The notes: generated from the sequence alone by a model not told the origin. Shown: positions 26,981 through 38,055, counted from the first letter of the stretch. The stretch is 64,000 nucleotides of DNA from Bacteroidaceae bacterium (GCA_017503065.1 JAFVTT010000010.1:5942-69941), one strand, 5' to 3'. Program-made: numbers and translations.

Positions 26981-29900
26981 CTATTTGAATATTTGCTTCT
27001 TGCCATCCACTATATATACACCTTTTACGGGTGTCGCAACACGACGTCCGCTCAGGTCATAGATGACATTATCTGTGGTCTTGTTCGCACCGGAAATATC
27101 ATATATGCCAGACGGTATTATGCCAAATACCTTGTACATGAAATCATTGTATGCCTTCTGTAATTCCTCATAATCCTTATCTGTTGCCTCTGAGGGTAAT
27201 GGCAACATGGCTTTCATCAAAGCCTGAGCCTCGGCTTCGGCATCTTTGATAATGTAGTACTTCTGGACGTCGTATATCTGCATTTCACCAATGTGGAAGA
27301 AACCTGCGCTGACACCTTTCATATCACCGCTTGTACGAATTTCCAGCAAACGGATGGCAGAATATGCCTTTGGAAGGGTGAAGGCACGCTTAATGGTTTC
27401 AGTCTGACTTTTAAGCGGCATGTCCAACTCGCATACCACCTCTGTATTGGCAGAGGTGCCGCTACCGCTCACCACACCCAGTATTTTTGCCTTGATAAGA
27501 TGATGACCGTCTGTGTCGCTTCTACGGCCGTAGTGCATAATTACGTCACCAATTGTTCCTTCGGGCAGTGCAATTTCAAGATAGTGTACACCATCCTGAA
27601 CGTTTCCCATACTCCATGCAGAATGCCAGAAGGTATTCTGTTTGCCATCTAAAAGATTGTTAAGCGAACCTTCTGTAGGTTCGGTGTATGGCGAACTGAA
27701 CTGACTGTTGCTGGTAATGAGTTTATTGCCTTGACCACAGGAATCCAACGCATGTTGTGCCTTTGATTTAAGTAAATCAAAGGCTTTTGCAAGTTCACTT
27801 TCCTCTTCTGGCAATGTGGAAGCGTTTGTATCATATTTAGGTGTTATCTCAAATATATCAGGAACTTCGGAACCCTGCCATTCCATACGAATGGCCGAAG
27901 CCTTGGGATATGCGGAAAGGTCTATGTACTGGCATGGCTCGCCGAGAGTTCCGACACTGGTCCAGCGTTCTCCGTCTTCAGTGACGCTTATTGTTGTCTG
28001 TACGGAAGATAATATACTATATAAGGTAACACCCTGTAAATTGAAATGTCTATTGAAGAAGTATGTTATCGGACTTGTTGTAGTGGCAGGTATCCCTGTC
28101 TGTGCATTGTCGTCGGTAAGTTCGTTCACCTCCTTGTTTTCTGCATCCATACATTCTGACAACGTACTGTTCTGTTCGTGTTGTCTGTTTACCTCTATCT
28201 CGTACAAGCGCATCCAATTACTGGTATTGGCAGTTATAAGTCTAAGGCGTATATAGCGTGCTGAAATTCCTGCTCCGTCAAAATCACAATAGACCATCTC
28301 ATCGCTATAGGTAACGTTCTGTTCAAGGTCAATATTCCAGTTGTATGTATCTGTGCCCATGACTTTGAGGTTTGCCCATTTGGTTCCATTTGCCGAATAT
28401 TGTATTCTGGCCACGTTGGGATAGTCTCCGTTTACTGTACCCATGCAGAGCCTTACATCGTGCAGTATAGTTTCCGTACCCAAGTCCAGAGTGTACATAT
28501 CGCCTGTCTGCTGGTTACGGTTCAGACAAGTGTATGTGTCGTATTTACCGTCTACCATAAATGCTGCGGTGTGCCCATCATAGATATTGCCTTCTGGAAG
28601 AGTCACACTTTGGGCTTTGGCTTGGACGGCGATATTAAATGAGAATATATCCTCCGAAAGGGTAAACTCCTTTATTCCCTTGTCTGTATCGTTCAGGAAT
28701 ATGAAGTATGCTACGTGCTCCTGAGGCAATTCTGATGTGGATGCCAACTTTTTCCATTCCTTGCCGTTAGTGCTGTATCTGGCATATGGAAGTAGTTCTT
28801 CAGTAATATTTATTTTGTCCAGGAGAATAGGCTCACTAAGTCGCACACCTACGTACTTGTTGACATCAAGATTGCTTGTAGGCAAGGTCATAAATATTTT
28901 ACCTCCACTAATGGTTAGAGTTGGGTTAAGCAGTGGAGAATTGCTAACCATGGTTGGTGCGCTTATATCTGTTGGGTCGCTGAAATATGTATCAATGCTT
29001 CTTTCTTTCAGGTATGAAATGAAGGGATACAGATAGAGTCTTGATAACTGAGCCTGACGACTACTTACACTGATGCTGTTGCCCATACCCTCTAACGCAT
29101 ATGCGGTGTAAAGGGTGCTGTTGTCCAAAGATATAAGACTATCACTCACTTCCTTAACGCTCAGCCAGTTCTGTACATGTCCATCCTCTTGATTGTCCAA
29201 AATACCAAGCATATTTTCTATGACGATGGAATATGTGTGCAGAGTATGTAGCCAGGGAGCAATGTCGGCGTACAAAAGGCGGTCGCTATGGATTTCAGAG
29301 TCCTTCAGGGTAATCACCTTCTCGCAATCGGTCCTTATCTTCTGTATTACGGCAATGAGGTCCGAAGAGTTGGGGAGACCGCTTTCCAAAGAGTTCTTGT
29401 AATTATTTATCAGTGTCTGTATGCTCTGTGGTTCGTTCCAGCGCAGATAGTAGGTGATGTCGTGATATGCCTGACGTACATCCTCATTCTTGATGATGGT
29501 ATTGAAACTGGCTTCCCAACTCTCTTCATTCTTAAAGCCGGCATTATTCCATGTATAGTCAGCAATGGAGAACAATGATGTCTTGGCTACCTGTCCCTGT
29601 TGCATGGGATTGGCTACTATACCCTGGCAGTTGTTCAACTTTGATGGAAGGCGCTCGCCATTGTCCACGGCAGGCATGTCCACGAAGTTGCTGTACATGT
29701 CCATAGGGTAAATCTGTCCATCAGCATTGTCGTTACAGGGGTAGTTCCACCACCATGACATGGCACGGCCGAACTCTTGCTTCACGGTGATCGTGTGGTC
29801 GTTGTTGGGAACTGACCATACACCCTGACCGGTGGAATAAACAGTTATGTAAGAGGGAACTTTACTCAAAGCTGTCATGAAACGCTGGCGCTGGTCAACA

Positions 29901-30964
29901 CTGCTGGCAAAACTATTACAATAGATCTGCGGGACGAAGTGAAGAGGACGCACGGTATCCTCAGGTGCAGAACCTTCCGTATTCCATTTATTTTCTATTT
30001 CCTTTTGCAGTTGTGTCAGCCGGTCGGCATTCTTCTTCATGTCCGCATCGCTGGACGGAATACTTACATCATCAACGAAAACACCGAATTGGCGGATACC
30101 TAATTCGTGCATCTTCTCGAATTTGCTCATGATATCGCTGATGACTGTGTTGCTGCCCAAAAACTCGTTACCCGGATGAATGGCCCAGATGAAGTTCACC
30201 TTTGTTTCCTCGCTCACCTTGGCAAGGTCGCGCAACATATCCTGTGTCAACCATCCGTTTTTCTCCTGTTCTGCAGAAATGGTGGTAGGATACGGATCTT
30301 TCCACATCTGTGAATGATAGGGATCGCTCTTTGCACCGAACATGTAGGTATTCATCTTGAATCGCATCATGTAACGCATTAAATCCTTTTTCACGTCCAC
30401 ACTATACGGGTAACCATAGTAGCCTTCTACCAAACCTCTGTTCTGTTGGTCGGCATAGTCGTAGATGGTAGTAAAGTCCAATGCATTGTCGTGCATCTGT
30501 TCCAACATCTGCTCCAAAGAGGCCAAGGCACAGAACACGGCGTTGGTGTGCTCTCCTAAAATGGTTATTCCATCAGCATTTACCTTGATGGCATGACGGT
30601 CAAACCTATTAGCCTTCATAATGCTTTCCTTTTTTAATGCCAAGGTTTCATACGCATAAGTTTCTACATTCTCACCACTGCCTATGGTTCCCAATCGAAG
30701 TGTTATGTTTCCTGCATCAGTAGTTCCTTCCACGACCTCCATGCCATGTTGTGACAGGACATCTGCCAGTCGCTTCTTGGTCATAAGATCTATGGTACTC
30801 TCAAACACCACATTAACTTTATTGGTCATTGTCAAACTACCCCTGTTCATTGTTATTGAATGAGGTATGGGATAAATAACATACTTATCGGCATGCGCAT
30901 AGATAAAATGAACAGACAACAATAAAGTTATCATTACTGCTCTCAAAATAAACTTCTTAATCAT
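26981..30964 (-). CDS. Secreted GH84 beta-N-acetylglucosaminidase with discoidin domains
   Basis: 1327 residues. A signal peptide (1-25) precedes a GH20b-like N-terminal domain (about 28-170) and the GH84 barrel. The barrel shows GLVEGYYGYPYS at 177-188 and the paired catalytic aspartates D298-D299 in FGVFVDDVS; hydrolysis uses the substrate acetamido group. A helical region follows, then two F5/8 type C (discoidin/CBM32-like) modules at about 785-928 and 1080-1233, and a Por-type tail (NVIYDLSGRRV ... GVYIVDGKKQIF). GH84 enzymes of gut bacteria remove GlcNAc from mucin O-glycans or O-GlcNAc proteins. It is in the same orientation as the GH2 gene, 112 bp upstream of it. Confidence 0.93.
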   Translation of the reverse strand: MIKKFILRAVMITLLLSVHFIYAHADKYVIYPIPHSITMNRGSLTMTNKVNVVFESTIDLMTKKRLADVLSQHGMEVVEGTTDAGNITLRLGTIGSGENVETYAYETLALKKESIMKANRFDRHAIKVNADGITILGEHTNAVFCALASLEQMLEQMHDNALDFTTIYDYADQQNRGLVEGYYGYPYSVDVKKDLMRYMMRFKMNTYMFGAKSDPYHSQMWKDPYPTTISAEQEKNGWLTQDMLRDLAKVSEETKVNFIWAIHPGNEFLGSNTVISDIMSKFEKMHELGIRQFGVFVDDVSIPSSDADMKKNADRLTQLQKEIENKWNTEGSAPEDTVRPLHFVPQIYCNSFASSVDQRQRFMTALSKVPSYITVYSTGQGVWSVPNNDHTITVKQEFGRAMSWWWNYPCNDNADGQIYPMDMYSNFVDMPAVDNGERLPSKLNNCQGIVANPMQQGQVAKTSLFSIADYTWNNAGFKNEESWEASFNTIIKNEDVRQAYHDITYYLRWNEPQSIQTLINNYKNSLESGLPNSSDLIAVIQKIRTDCEKVITLKDSEIHSDRLLYADIAPWLHTLHTYSIVIENMLGILDNQEDGHVQNWLSVKEVSDSLISLDNSTLYTAYALEGMGNSISVSSRQAQLSRLYLYPFISYLKERSIDTYFSDPTDISAPTMVSNSPLLNPTLTISGGKIFMTLPTSNLDVNKYVGVRLSEPILLDKINITEELLPYARYSTNGKEWKKLASTSELPQEHVAYFIFLNDTDKGIKEFTLSEDIFSFNIAVQAKAQSVTLPEGNIYDGHTAAFMVDGKYDTYTCLNRNQQTGDMYTLDLGTETILHDVRLCMGTVNGDYPNVARIQYSANGTKWANLKVMGTDTYNWNIDLEQNVTYSDEMVYCDFDGAGISARYIRLRLITANTSNWMRLYEIEVNRQHEQNSTLSECMDAENKEVNELTDDNAQTGIPATTTSPITYFFNRHFNLQGVTLYSILSSVQTTISVTEDGERWTSVGTLGEPCQYIDLSAYPKASAIRMEWQGSEVPDIFEITPKYDTNASTLPEEESELAKAFDLLKSKAQHALDSCGQGNKLITSNSQFSSPYTEPTEGSLNNLLDGKQNTFWHSAWSMGNVQDGVHYLEIALPEGTIGDVIMHYGRRSDTDGHHLIKAKILGVVSGSGTSANTEVVCELDMPLKSQTETIKRAFTLPKAYSAIRLLEIRTSGDMKGVSAGFFHIGEMQIYDVQKYYIIKDAEAEAQALMKAMLPLPSEATDKDYEELQKAYNDFMYKVFGIIPSGIYDISGANKTTDNVIYDLSGRRVATPVKGVYIVDGKKQIFK

Positions 30965-31016
30965 GGATATTATATATTATGGTGTGTTGTATTAACGCGT
31001 GTTCAAAGGATTCACA

Positions 31017-31898
31017 CTATTTATATTCGCCTAAATTCTTGCAATACTTGCCTCCGAACATGCAATAAAGTCCGAGCAATACGAAAGGAACGCTGAGCAA
31101 CTGACCCATGTTGAACGTCATGGAGGATTCAAAGTCAACCTGATTCTCCTTTGTGAACTCTATGAATATTCTTGAAAGGAATATCAGGAATATGCACAAG
31201 CCGAAATAGAAGCCGGAACCCACACGGATGTCAAACAAGGGCTTCTTATCCTTGTTCACTCCCTTTATTCCAAGGGAGCGGCGGTATATCGCCCAACCAA
31301 TGAAGAAGAACAAGGCATAGCATAGTGCCTCGTACAACTGGCCGGGATGGCGTGGCTGCATGTCCACACGCTGGAAGATGAATGCCCATGGCACATCGGT
31401 GGGACGACCTATGATTTCCGAGTTCATCAGGTTGCCAAGGCGTATAGCACAAGCACAGATGGGGGTGACTATGGCCACATTGTCCAATACGTGCATCAGA
31501 TTCAACTTTACATTACTGCTATAAAGTATTATAGCCAGCATCAAGCCTAAAGTGCCGCCATGCGATGCAAGACCCTCATAACCCGTAAAGTGCCATTCGC
31601 CATCGGCAAACTTGCGTATAGGCAGGAACATCTCCACAGGATGGGAAAGGAAATAATCAGGTTCGTAGAAAAGGCAATGGCCAAGTCGTGCACCTATGAG
31701 TATGCCGAGGAAGCAGTAGATGAACATGGGTTCAAACTTGTCCTCACCCAACTTCTGCTCCTTAAACAAATAGTGCATCAACTGGTACACGGCAAAAAGA
31801 CCTATGCACCATAAGAGCGAATACCACCTTACCTCTATAGGGCCAAGGCTGAAGGCCACTATATCTGGATTCCAAAGTATATATGCAGGAATTGTCAT
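31017..31898 (-). CDS. lgt: Prolipoprotein diacylglyceryl transferase
   Basis: An inner-membrane enzyme that moves a diacylglyceryl group from phosphatidylglycerol to the lipobox cysteine, the first step of lipoprotein maturation. 293 residues with about seven hydrophobic segments. Conserved family blocks are visible: GARLGHCLFYEP, YEGLASHGGTLG, the signature RLGNLMNSEIIGRPTDVPWA, and RHPGQLYEAL. The stop of the upstream ychF gene lies 3 bp before the ATG, so the two are almost certainly co-transcribed. Several lipoproteins in this window (M28, FKBP, PBP4-like) would be its clients. Confidence 0.96.
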   Translation of the reverse strand: MTIPAYILWNPDIVAFSLGPIEVRWYSLLWCIGLFAVYQLMHYLFKEQKLGEDKFEPMFIYCFLGILIGARLGHCLFYEPDYFLSHPVEMFLPIRKFADGEWHFTGYEGLASHGGTLGLMLAIILYSSNVKLNLMHVLDNVAIVTPICACAIRLGNLMNSEIIGRPTDVPWAFIFQRVDMQPRHPGQLYEALCYALFFFIGWAIYRRSLGIKGVNKDKKPLFDIRVGSGFYFGLCIFLIFLSRIFIEFTKENQVDFESSMTFNMGQLLSVPFVLLGLYCMFGGKYCKNLGEYK

Positions 31899-31901
31899 AC
31901 C

Positions 31902-32999
31902 TTATACATTGAAGCGGAAGTGCATGATGTCACCGTCCTGAACAACATATTCCTTGCCCTCTACACCCATCTTGCCGGCTTCGCGAACGGCGGCTTCGCT
32001 TCCGTAATGGATGTAGTCGTCGTACTTGATAACCTCGGCACGGATGAAACCCTTTTCAAAGTCGGTGTGGATGACACCTGCACACTGAGGTGCCTTCCAT
32101 CCACGGCGGAAGGTCCATGCCTTTACCTCCATCTCGCCTGCGGTGATGAATGTCTGAAGGGTGAGAAGGCTGTATATGGCCTTGATAAGGCGGTTGCATC
32201 CGCTCTCGGACAATCCCATGTCCTCAAGGAACATCTGTTTCTCCTCGTAGGTTTCCAGTTCGGCAATGTCGGCCTCCGTCTGTGCACTGATGATGAGCAT
32301 TTCTGCCTCCTCGTCCTTTATTGCTTCTGCCACACGGGCGGTGTGCTCGTTGCCGGTGGAAGCGCTCTTGTCGTCAACGTTACATACATAAAGTACGGGC
32401 TTGGCCGTGAGGAGGAACAGTGACTTGGCCGCTGCCTGCTCGTCCTCCGTCTCAAACGATACGGTGCGTGCACTCTTGCCTTCAAGCAGAACCTTACGAT
32501 AGGTGTCTATTACATCCATCTCTATCTTTGCTGCCTTGTCGCCACCCACACGGGCAGCCTTTTCAACACGCTTGGCACGGTTCTCCAGTGTCTCCAGGTC
32601 CTTCAACTGAAGTTCCATGTCAATGATTTCCTTATCGCGGACAGGATCCACGCTACCGTCCACGTGAACGATACCAGAGTCATCGAAGCAACGTAGCACA
32701 TGTATGATGGCATCGCACTCGCGAATGTTGGCAAGGAACTGGTTGCCCAGACCTTCACCCTTGCTGGCTCCCTTCACAAGACCGGCAATGTCCACTATAT
32801 CGCATACGGCCGGTACTATGCGGCCGGGCTTTACTATTTCTGCCAACTTGGTCAGACGCTCGTCGGGCACACTGACCTGTCCCAACTGGGCATCAATGGT
32901 GCAGAAGGGAAAATTGGCCGCCTGTGCCTTGGCGCTCGAGAGACAATTGAACAATGTTGATTTGCCCACGTTGGGCAGTCCTACAATACCTGCTTTCAT
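31902..32999 (-). CDS. ychF: Redox-regulated ATPase YchF/OLA1
   Basis: A conserved Obg-family P-loop protein that hydrolyses ATP rather than GTP and binds ribosomes. 365 residues, normal length. The P-loop is GLPNVGKST at 7-15. Switch regions read FCTIDAQLG and [20 protein letters not shown], and the nucleotide-specificity loop is YVCNVDDKS (NVxx rather than NKxD, as expected for YchF). A coiled-coil insert lies around 130-200 and a C-terminal TGS domain ends at [14 protein letters not shown]. It is 3 bp from lgt. Confidence 0.96.
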   Translation of the reverse strand: MKAGIVGLPNVGKSTLFNCLSSAKAQAANFPFCTIDAQLGQVSVPDERLTKLAEIVKPGRIVPAVCDIVDIAGLVKGASKGEGLGNQFLANIRECDAIIHVLRCFDDSGIVHVDGSVDPVRDKEIIDMELQLKDLETLENRAKRVEKAARVGGDKAAKIEMDVIDTYRKVLLEGKSARTVSFETEDEQAAAKSLFLLTAKPVLYVCNVDDKSASTGNEHTARVAEAIKDEEAEMLIISAQTEADIAELETYEEKQMFLEDMGLSESGCNRLIKAIYSLLTLQTFITAGEMEVKAWTFRRGWKAPQCAGVIHTDFEKGFIRAEVIKYDDYIHYGSEAAVREAGKMGVEGKEYVVQDGDIMHFRFNV

Positions 33000-33051
33000 C
33001 TTATTATCTTTTATTAATTATTATCTGATGTATTATCTTATCTTTATTTAT

Positions 33052-35283
33052 TCATAGCACGGTGTTGAGTTTCCTGAGACTCTCATACTCTCCTACCACC
33101 CAGATGGTGTCCATGCTCTGTATTATACGTTCGGGACTTGGAGACACGAGATTTCCTGACTCATCTTCAAAACCTATGACCGTGCAGTGGTATTCCTGCC
33201 TTAATCCGCTATTGGCTAAAGTCCTGCCTATGAAGGCCGACCCGTTGTTAAGTGTGTACCTCCTGATTGTAAGAGGCTCTGCCTGTAGTGTGTCGTTGAT
33301 ACCTGTTGTTTCGGTGTACATCTTCTGGCGTATAGATTCTATGCTTCTATCGTCGCCCACCACTTCAAGTACATCGCCGGGGAATATCATATTCTCCCCA
33401 CCGGGTATGTTTATACGAACCTTTCCGCGTACTATGGAGGCTATGTGCACATTGTTATGCCTGCCGAAGTTAAGGGCAGAGAGTTTCTTGCCTGCCCATT
33501 TGCTTAATTCCGGTACGGTGAGACGTGCAAGGTGTATGTCGCGACCGCGAAGCATGCGCGAATAACTGCATACGCTATTCTCCCTGCGTCGGAGGTTCTG
33601 CTTGAAAGTACGCTCTATGCGTATGCTTACCATCTTGACAAGCCTGCTCCATATTATTACACCCATTATCAGTGCAGAAAGCGCTATGTCTATGTACAAT
33701 GGCATGTCGCTACTGTACTCTATCACACTATATATGATTCCGGCACTGAGAATGAACCTTATCAATATGGTTAGGTTTATGAAGAATACGTGCATACCGC
33801 CATGTTCACGAAGGAACTGTACCTCCATACTATGGTTCTTGCGCATAACCACTGCTCTGAGGAATGGGGAGATGAATATCACTATAAGCGGAATGCAATA
33901 TGCACCTATGAGAGGTTTCAGTGTTGCAAGGCCGAAACCCACGAAGGCAGAGGAAAGCACCAGATATGATACCGTCTGATAGCACAGGGCCTGCAGAAGG
34001 GCTTTCCACGTACCTATAATGTTCTTGCGCATTACGTTCATGCTGCCGAATATGTTCTTCCTGCCGTGGATATTGCCCTTTATGCCACTTACCGTGCCAT
34101 AATTGATGTTCCTCTCCAACATCCTGCTTACGGGATCGGACAACTTTATCATATATGGTGTTATGAACGTGGTGATGATACTTACCGCCACTACTATCGG
34201 ATAGAGTTTACCGCTTGTTACGCCAAGTTGCTCACCAAGCACGGCCAGTATGAAGGCAAACTCGCCTATCTGCACCATGGAAAAACCGCTATGAACACTA
34301 TCGCTCAACGAACTTCCCGTAAGGAGATAAGACAATGTGCCTATTATCATCTGACCGAACACTATACTTATAGTCAACACAAGTATCACTGGCCAATAGG
34401 CTAAGAGAACCTCTGGATTTACCATCATTCCCACACTTACAAAGAAGATGGCACCAAACAGGTCCCTGACAGGTTCCACAGCCTTCTCTATCTGTTCGGC
34501 CTCTACCGTCTCTGCCAATATGCTGCCCATCATAAAGGCTCCGAATGCAGGGCTGTATCCTGCATGTGTGCTGATGAGCACAAGCAGGAAACACAAGGCA
34601 AGGGACACTATCATGAGGGTCTCCCTGTTCATGTAACGCTTGTAACGTTTCAATAGTATGGGGAGAATGTATATTCCAACCAAGAACCATATCAACAGCA
34701 CACTGGACAAACCAAACAGACTTTCCATCAGTGCCATGCCCTCAAACCTTCTTGTGGCGGCAATGGTGCTCAGCACCACCATCAGCAGGATGCCAAGTAT
34801 ATCCTCAATGATGAGCACGGAGAGTACGTTTCCGGCAAAATGCTTGTGCCGGAGACCCAAATCATCGTATGCCTTATATATAATGGTGGTACTGCTCATT
34901 GCCAGCATGCCACCAAGGAACATGCTGTCCATACTGTTCCACCCGAACAATCCTCCTGCTACATTGCCCACACCTATCATTCCTGCCATAATAAGGCATG
35001 CACAGATGATGGGCGACACTCCCATTTGGATTATCTTCTTGAAAGAGAATTCAAGGCCCAGGGTGAACATCAGGATAATCACACCTATCTGTCCCCATTG
35101 CTCACATTCGTCCATATCTCCTATAGTGGGAGTATATGGCATATAGGGTCCTGCAAGAAAACCGGCAACTATGTAGCCAAGTACAAGAGGTTGCTTCATT
35201 TTCTTGAACAAAACCGTAGTGACTCCCGCCACTATGAGTATGTATGCAAGGTCGGTTATCAGTGTAGGCAGAGTTTCCTGCAT
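33052..35283 (-). CDS. CPA2 cation:proton antiporter, Kef-like, with C-terminal TrkA-C domain
   Basis: 743 residues. The first 410 or so carry about 12 hydrophobic helices with the CPA2 pattern ([59 protein letters not shown]). A second membrane part (about 435-575) follows, then a cytosolic C-terminus with a TrkA-C-like segment at about 610-665 ([34 protein letters not shown]). The role is probably K+ or Na+ efflux in exchange for protons. I see no full nucleotide-binding RCK-N motif, unlike KefC. A second TrkA-C-like stretch ends the protein ([17 protein letters not shown]). Confidence 0.9.
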   Translation of the reverse strand: MQETLPTLITDLAYILIVAGVTTVLFKKMKQPLVLGYIVAGFLAGPYMPYTPTIGDMDECEQWGQIGVIILMFTLGLEFSFKKIIQMGVSPIICACLIMAGMIGVGNVAGGLFGWNSMDSMFLGGMLAMSSTTIIYKAYDDLGLRHKHFAGNVLSVLIIEDILGILLMVVLSTIAATRRFEGMALMESLFGLSSVLLIWFLVGIYILPILLKRYKRYMNRETLMIVSLALCFLLVLISTHAGYSPAFGAFMMGSILAETVEAEQIEKAVEPVRDLFGAIFFVSVGMMVNPEVLLAYWPVILVLTISIVFGQMIIGTLSYLLTGSSLSDSVHSGFSMVQIGEFAFILAVLGEQLGVTSGKLYPIVVAVSIITTFITPYMIKLSDPVSRMLERNINYGTVSGIKGNIHGRKNIFGSMNVMRKNIIGTWKALLQALCYQTVSYLVLSSAFVGFGLATLKPLIGAYCIPLIVIFISPFLRAVVMRKNHSMEVQFLREHGGMHVFFINLTILIRFILSAGIIYSVIEYSSDMPLYIDIALSALIMGVIIWSRLVKMVSIRIERTFKQNLRRRENSVCSYSRMLRGRDIHLARLTVPELSKWAGKKLSALNFGRHNNVHIASIVRGKVRINIPGGENMIFPGDVLEVVGDDRSIESIRQKMYTETTGINDTLQAEPLTIRRYTLNNGSAFIGRTLANSGLRQEYHCTVIGFEDESGNLVSPSPERIIQSMDTIWVVGEYESLRKLNTVL

Positions 35284-35370
35284 TTCCTTCTTATATATTA
35301 TGCTATACTGGTTCCTTTCTTATTCTATATATATTATATGTTGGATCGCATCGTATTGCAAAGGGAATGA

Positions 35371-35488
35371 CAATGTATTGTCAAAGCCTTTGCAATGTAT
35401 TGTCACGGCCTTCGCCTCGGGAAGTAATTGCCTTCGCCTCGGGAAGTAATTGCCTTTGCCTCGGGAAGCGATTGCTTTCGCCTCGGGT
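35371..35488. repeat. 22-bp-period tandem array with two unit types
   Basis: Units start at 35371 and 35393 (both opening CAATGTATTGTCA), then switch to units opening CCTCGGGAAG from 35415 onward, keeping the 22-bp period for about five copies in total. It lies between the antiporter and nadA, without coding potential. Confidence 0.65.
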
Positions 35489-35495
35489 CAAGGAA

Positions 35496-36431
35496 TTAAA
35501 GACCCAGTTTCTCGGATATTTCCAACATGCGGTTGATGGGACGTATGGCCTTCTCTGCCACCTCGGCATCAACGTGTATCTCCGGTGCCTCGTTCAGGAG
35601 GCAATCGTAGAGTTTCTGCATCGTTACGAGTTTCATGTATGAGCACTCGTTGCATGCACATGTACTGTCGCTTGGAGGAGCAGGGATGAAAGTCTTTTCG
35701 GGGCATGACTTCTGCATCTCATGAAGGATACCGCTCTCGGTGGCCACAATGAATACCTGTGCAGGGTCATTGATGCTATACTTCAGAAGAGCCGCAGTAC
35801 TGCCTACCTTGTCGGCAAGTTTCACCACCGTGCCCTTGCACTCTGGATGTACCAATACCTTGGCATCGGGATACTGCTTCTTCAGTTCCAGTATCTTCTC
35901 CACCGAGAATTTCTCATGCACATGGCATGCACCGTCCCACAGGAGCATGTTCCTGCCCGTTATACTATTTATATATCCACCCAGGTTGCGGTCGGGGCCG
36001 AAGATGATGGGAGTGTCCTGAGGGAGCGACTCCACTATCTGGCGGGCATTGCTGCTGGTCACCACTATGTCGGTAACGGCCTTGGTGGCAGCCGTGGTGT
36101 TTACATAACTTATAACGGTATGACCGGGATGCTCTGCCACGAACTCTGCAAACTTGTCGGCAGGGCAACTCTCCGCCAGGGAGCAGGTAGCCTCCAGATC
36201 GGGAACAAGGACTTTCTTGTCGGGACAGAGTATCTTGCTTGTCTCGCCCATGAAGTGAACTCCACACATTACTATTATATCAGCATCGGTGGTTGCCGCC
36301 TTCTGTGCCAGAGCCAGTGAGTCACCAACGAAATCGGCTATATCCTGTATCTCACCGTCGGTGTAGTAGTGTGCCATAATCACCGCATTCTTCTCACGGC
36401 ACATCCTGCGTATTTCCTCTTTAATGTTCAT
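35496..36431 (-). CDS. nadA: Quinolinate synthase
   Basis: A 4Fe-4S enzyme that condenses iminoaspartate with dihydroxyacetone phosphate to form quinolinate for NAD synthesis. 311 residues, full length. Visible motifs are AHYYTDGEIQDIADFVGDS at the N-terminus, C83 in LEATCSLAESC, C169 in LLWDGACHVHE, VHPECKG, and the C-terminal cysteines at 258-263 (CACNEC), which include the third cluster ligand. Its partner nadB lies 4 kb away on the same strand but is not adjacent, so the two are not one operon here. nadC is not seen. Confidence 0.96.
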   Translation of the reverse strand: MNIKEEIRRMCREKNAVIMAHYYTDGEIQDIADFVGDSLALAQKAATTDADIIVMCGVHFMGETSKILCPDKKVLVPDLEATCSLAESCPADKFAEFVAEHPGHTVISYVNTTAATKAVTDIVVTSSNARQIVESLPQDTPIIFGPDRNLGGYINSITGRNMLLWDGACHVHEKFSVEKILELKKQYPDAKVLVHPECKGTVVKLADKVGSTAALLKYSINDPAQVFIVATESGILHEMQKSCPEKTFIPAPPSDSTCACNECSYMKLVTMQKLYDCLLNEAPEIHVDAEVAEKAIRPINRMLEISEKLGL

Positions 36432-36678
36432 ATTATTATCCTTTATTTATTTAATTTTTATATCTATGATGATAATGATAGGGTGTTGATAGTGTAGATA
36501 ACTTATGTTGCCATATCATCTAATGTGCTAATCCTTCGTTCTTTGCATGCTTTTACATCCATGTAGATAAGGGTTGAAATAACCGTGTTTATAGCCTTTT
36601 TGCCTATGTTTATAACTATTCTTCCCCGTTTTTGTTATCATGAATATCAGTGTTATGCAAGGCTTTTGAACATAGTTA

Positions 36679-37218
36679 TCAACACGAATGTAGATAACTT
36701 TTCTGCATGAAATCCCATATTATCATGCCTGCCGTGACGGAAACGTTCATGCTGTGTTTGGTTCCGAACTGGGGTATTTCCAGGCATCCGTCGGCCATGT
36801 CCACTATGTGCTGCTGAACACCCTTCACCTCGTTGCCCATGATGATTGCATACTTCTTTTCTGGTTCTGGATGGAAGTCTTGTAGCATAGTGCTGCCTTC
36901 GCATTGTTCCACCGCCATGATGGTGTATCCTTCCTGGCGAAGCCATTCAACGGCATCCTCGGTTTGCTTGAAGTATTTCCATTCCACGGTGTCTTCTGCA
37001 CCAAGGGCTGTCTTGTGTATCTCCACATTAGGCGGTGTGGCGGTAATTCCGCAAAGGCATATTCCTGCAAGCCTCATGGCATCTGCCGTGCGGAACACGC
37101 TACCAACATTGTATAGGCTGCGGACATGATCCAATACCACCACCAAGGGGTTCTTGTCAGCCGCTTGAAACTCTTGCGGAGTTATGCGGTTCATTTCCGT
37201 TACCTTCAGTTTTCTCAT
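36679..37218 (-). CDS. SpoU/TrmH-family RNA 2'-O-methyltransferase
   Basis: 179 residues, a minimal SPOUT methyltransferase. The three SpoU motifs are present: motif 1 VVLDHVRSLYNVGSVFRTADA, motif 2 YAIIMGNEVKGV, and motif 3 LEIPQFGTKHSMNVSVTAGMII with the knot residues. No N-terminal RNA-binding domain is present, as in TrmL/YibK-size members. The target could be a tRNA wobble or loop ribose; it cannot be fixed from sequence. It is transcribed on the minus strand, with a repeat region before it. Confidence 0.9.
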   Translation of the reverse strand: MRKLKVTEMNRITPQEFQAADKNPLVVVLDHVRSLYNVGSVFRTADAMRLAGICLCGITATPPNVEIHKTALGAEDTVEWKYFKQTEDAVEWLRQEGYTIMAVEQCEGSTMLQDFHPEPEKKYAIIMGNEVKGVQQHIVDMADGCLEIPQFGTKHSMNVSVTAGMIIWDFMQKSYLHSC

Positions 37219-37235
37219 TTCTATTTTATTTTGTA

Positions 37236-37340
37236 CCCCTCCCCAACCCTCCCGCAGGGGGAGGGAGAGGTTACCATTAACTGTTATTATTTTCTTTACT
37301 ATATACTCCCCTCCCTTGTGGAGGGGTAAGGGGGTGGGTC
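37236..37340. repeat. Inverted C/G-rich repeat pair
   Basis: Two copies of a C-rich element (CCCCTCCCCAACCCTCCC, hairpin with GGGGGAGGG) near 37236-37269 and a related one at 37308-37340 face each other, separated by an AT-rich spacer. They fill the gap between the DUF4294 gene and the SpoU gene. Confidence 0.5.
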
Positions 37341-37350
37341 TCTCTCTCTT

Positions 37351-38019
37351 TCAAAGCAATCCTGCTTCTACTTCTCTTACCACCCTTTCCACCAATTTGT
37401 CATCGTTCTCAGGGTCGTATTCTTTCTTTAGAGAGGCATTGAATGTCCATGCAAACACCTGATAGAAACCAGCCCTGAAAGGACCCAGAAAAGCCTTTAC
37501 TATCTCGTATGAACTCTGGTTACACTCACGGTCAACGAGTTTTATAAGAAGTTTGCCTTGCGAATAGGTAAGTTTCTTCATCCTTGGAGAATAGGTTCTC
37601 CATATTTCCTTTTCCACTGCTTTTATGTGCTCGTCCTTGCTTTTCTTGTCAGGAAGCATTTGCAGGGTTTCGTAGGTTTCCTTTATAAGTGCGTTCACTT
37701 CCTGGGCAATTGGAAGTACCGTCTTTACGTTGTGTACAAGTTTGTTGTACCTTTTCCTTTGCCTGTTGTTTTTGAACTTCAATGGTGCATATACGGGCAT
37801 TTCCGGCAAAAGATACTGGTACATGGTGTCACCATCCAGAATATAAGGTTTCAGAATAAGGTATCTTTGAAGTTTAAGTGCATATCCTTCACCTTGCGTA
37901 GTTACTTTGTCCTGATGCACGAGACTTAATTTCTCGATGTTCTGCACAACATCATCCTGGGCATAGGAAATGCCGGTGAATGTTGCAAGAAGCATCAGTA
38001 TGACAAGTATCTTCCTCAT
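37351..38019 (-). CDS. DUF4294 secreted protein
   Basis: 222 residues with a signal peptide (MRKILVILMLLATFTGISYAQ). The sequence matches the Bacteroidetes-specific DUF4294 family, with the pattern KRYNKLVHNVKTVLPIAQEVNALI and RRLTYSQGKLL-like KKLTYSQGKLLIKLVDRECNQSSYEIVKAFLGPFRAGFYQVFAWTF. Function unknown; predicted periplasmic or outer envelope. It is 36 bp after the radical SAM gene on the same strand. Confidence 0.88.
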   Translation of the reverse strand: MRKILVILMLLATFTGISYAQDDVVQNIEKLSLVHQDKVTTQGEGYALKLQRYLILKPYILDGDTMYQYLLPEMPVYAPLKFKNNRQRKRYNKLVHNVKTVLPIAQEVNALIKETYETLQMLPDKKSKDEHIKAVEKEIWRTYSPRMKKLTYSQGKLLIKLVDRECNQSSYEIVKAFLGPFRAGFYQVFAWTFNASLKKEYDPENDDKLVERVVREVEAGLL

Positions 38020-38055
38020 TCTTTGGTAAATTGTCCTTTTTTCTGTATAGGTATA

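Noticed and set aside
35371..35488. Repeat array considered as a CRISPR
   Set aside because: Units are contiguous with a 22-bp period and no unique spacers, and no cas genes are in the window.
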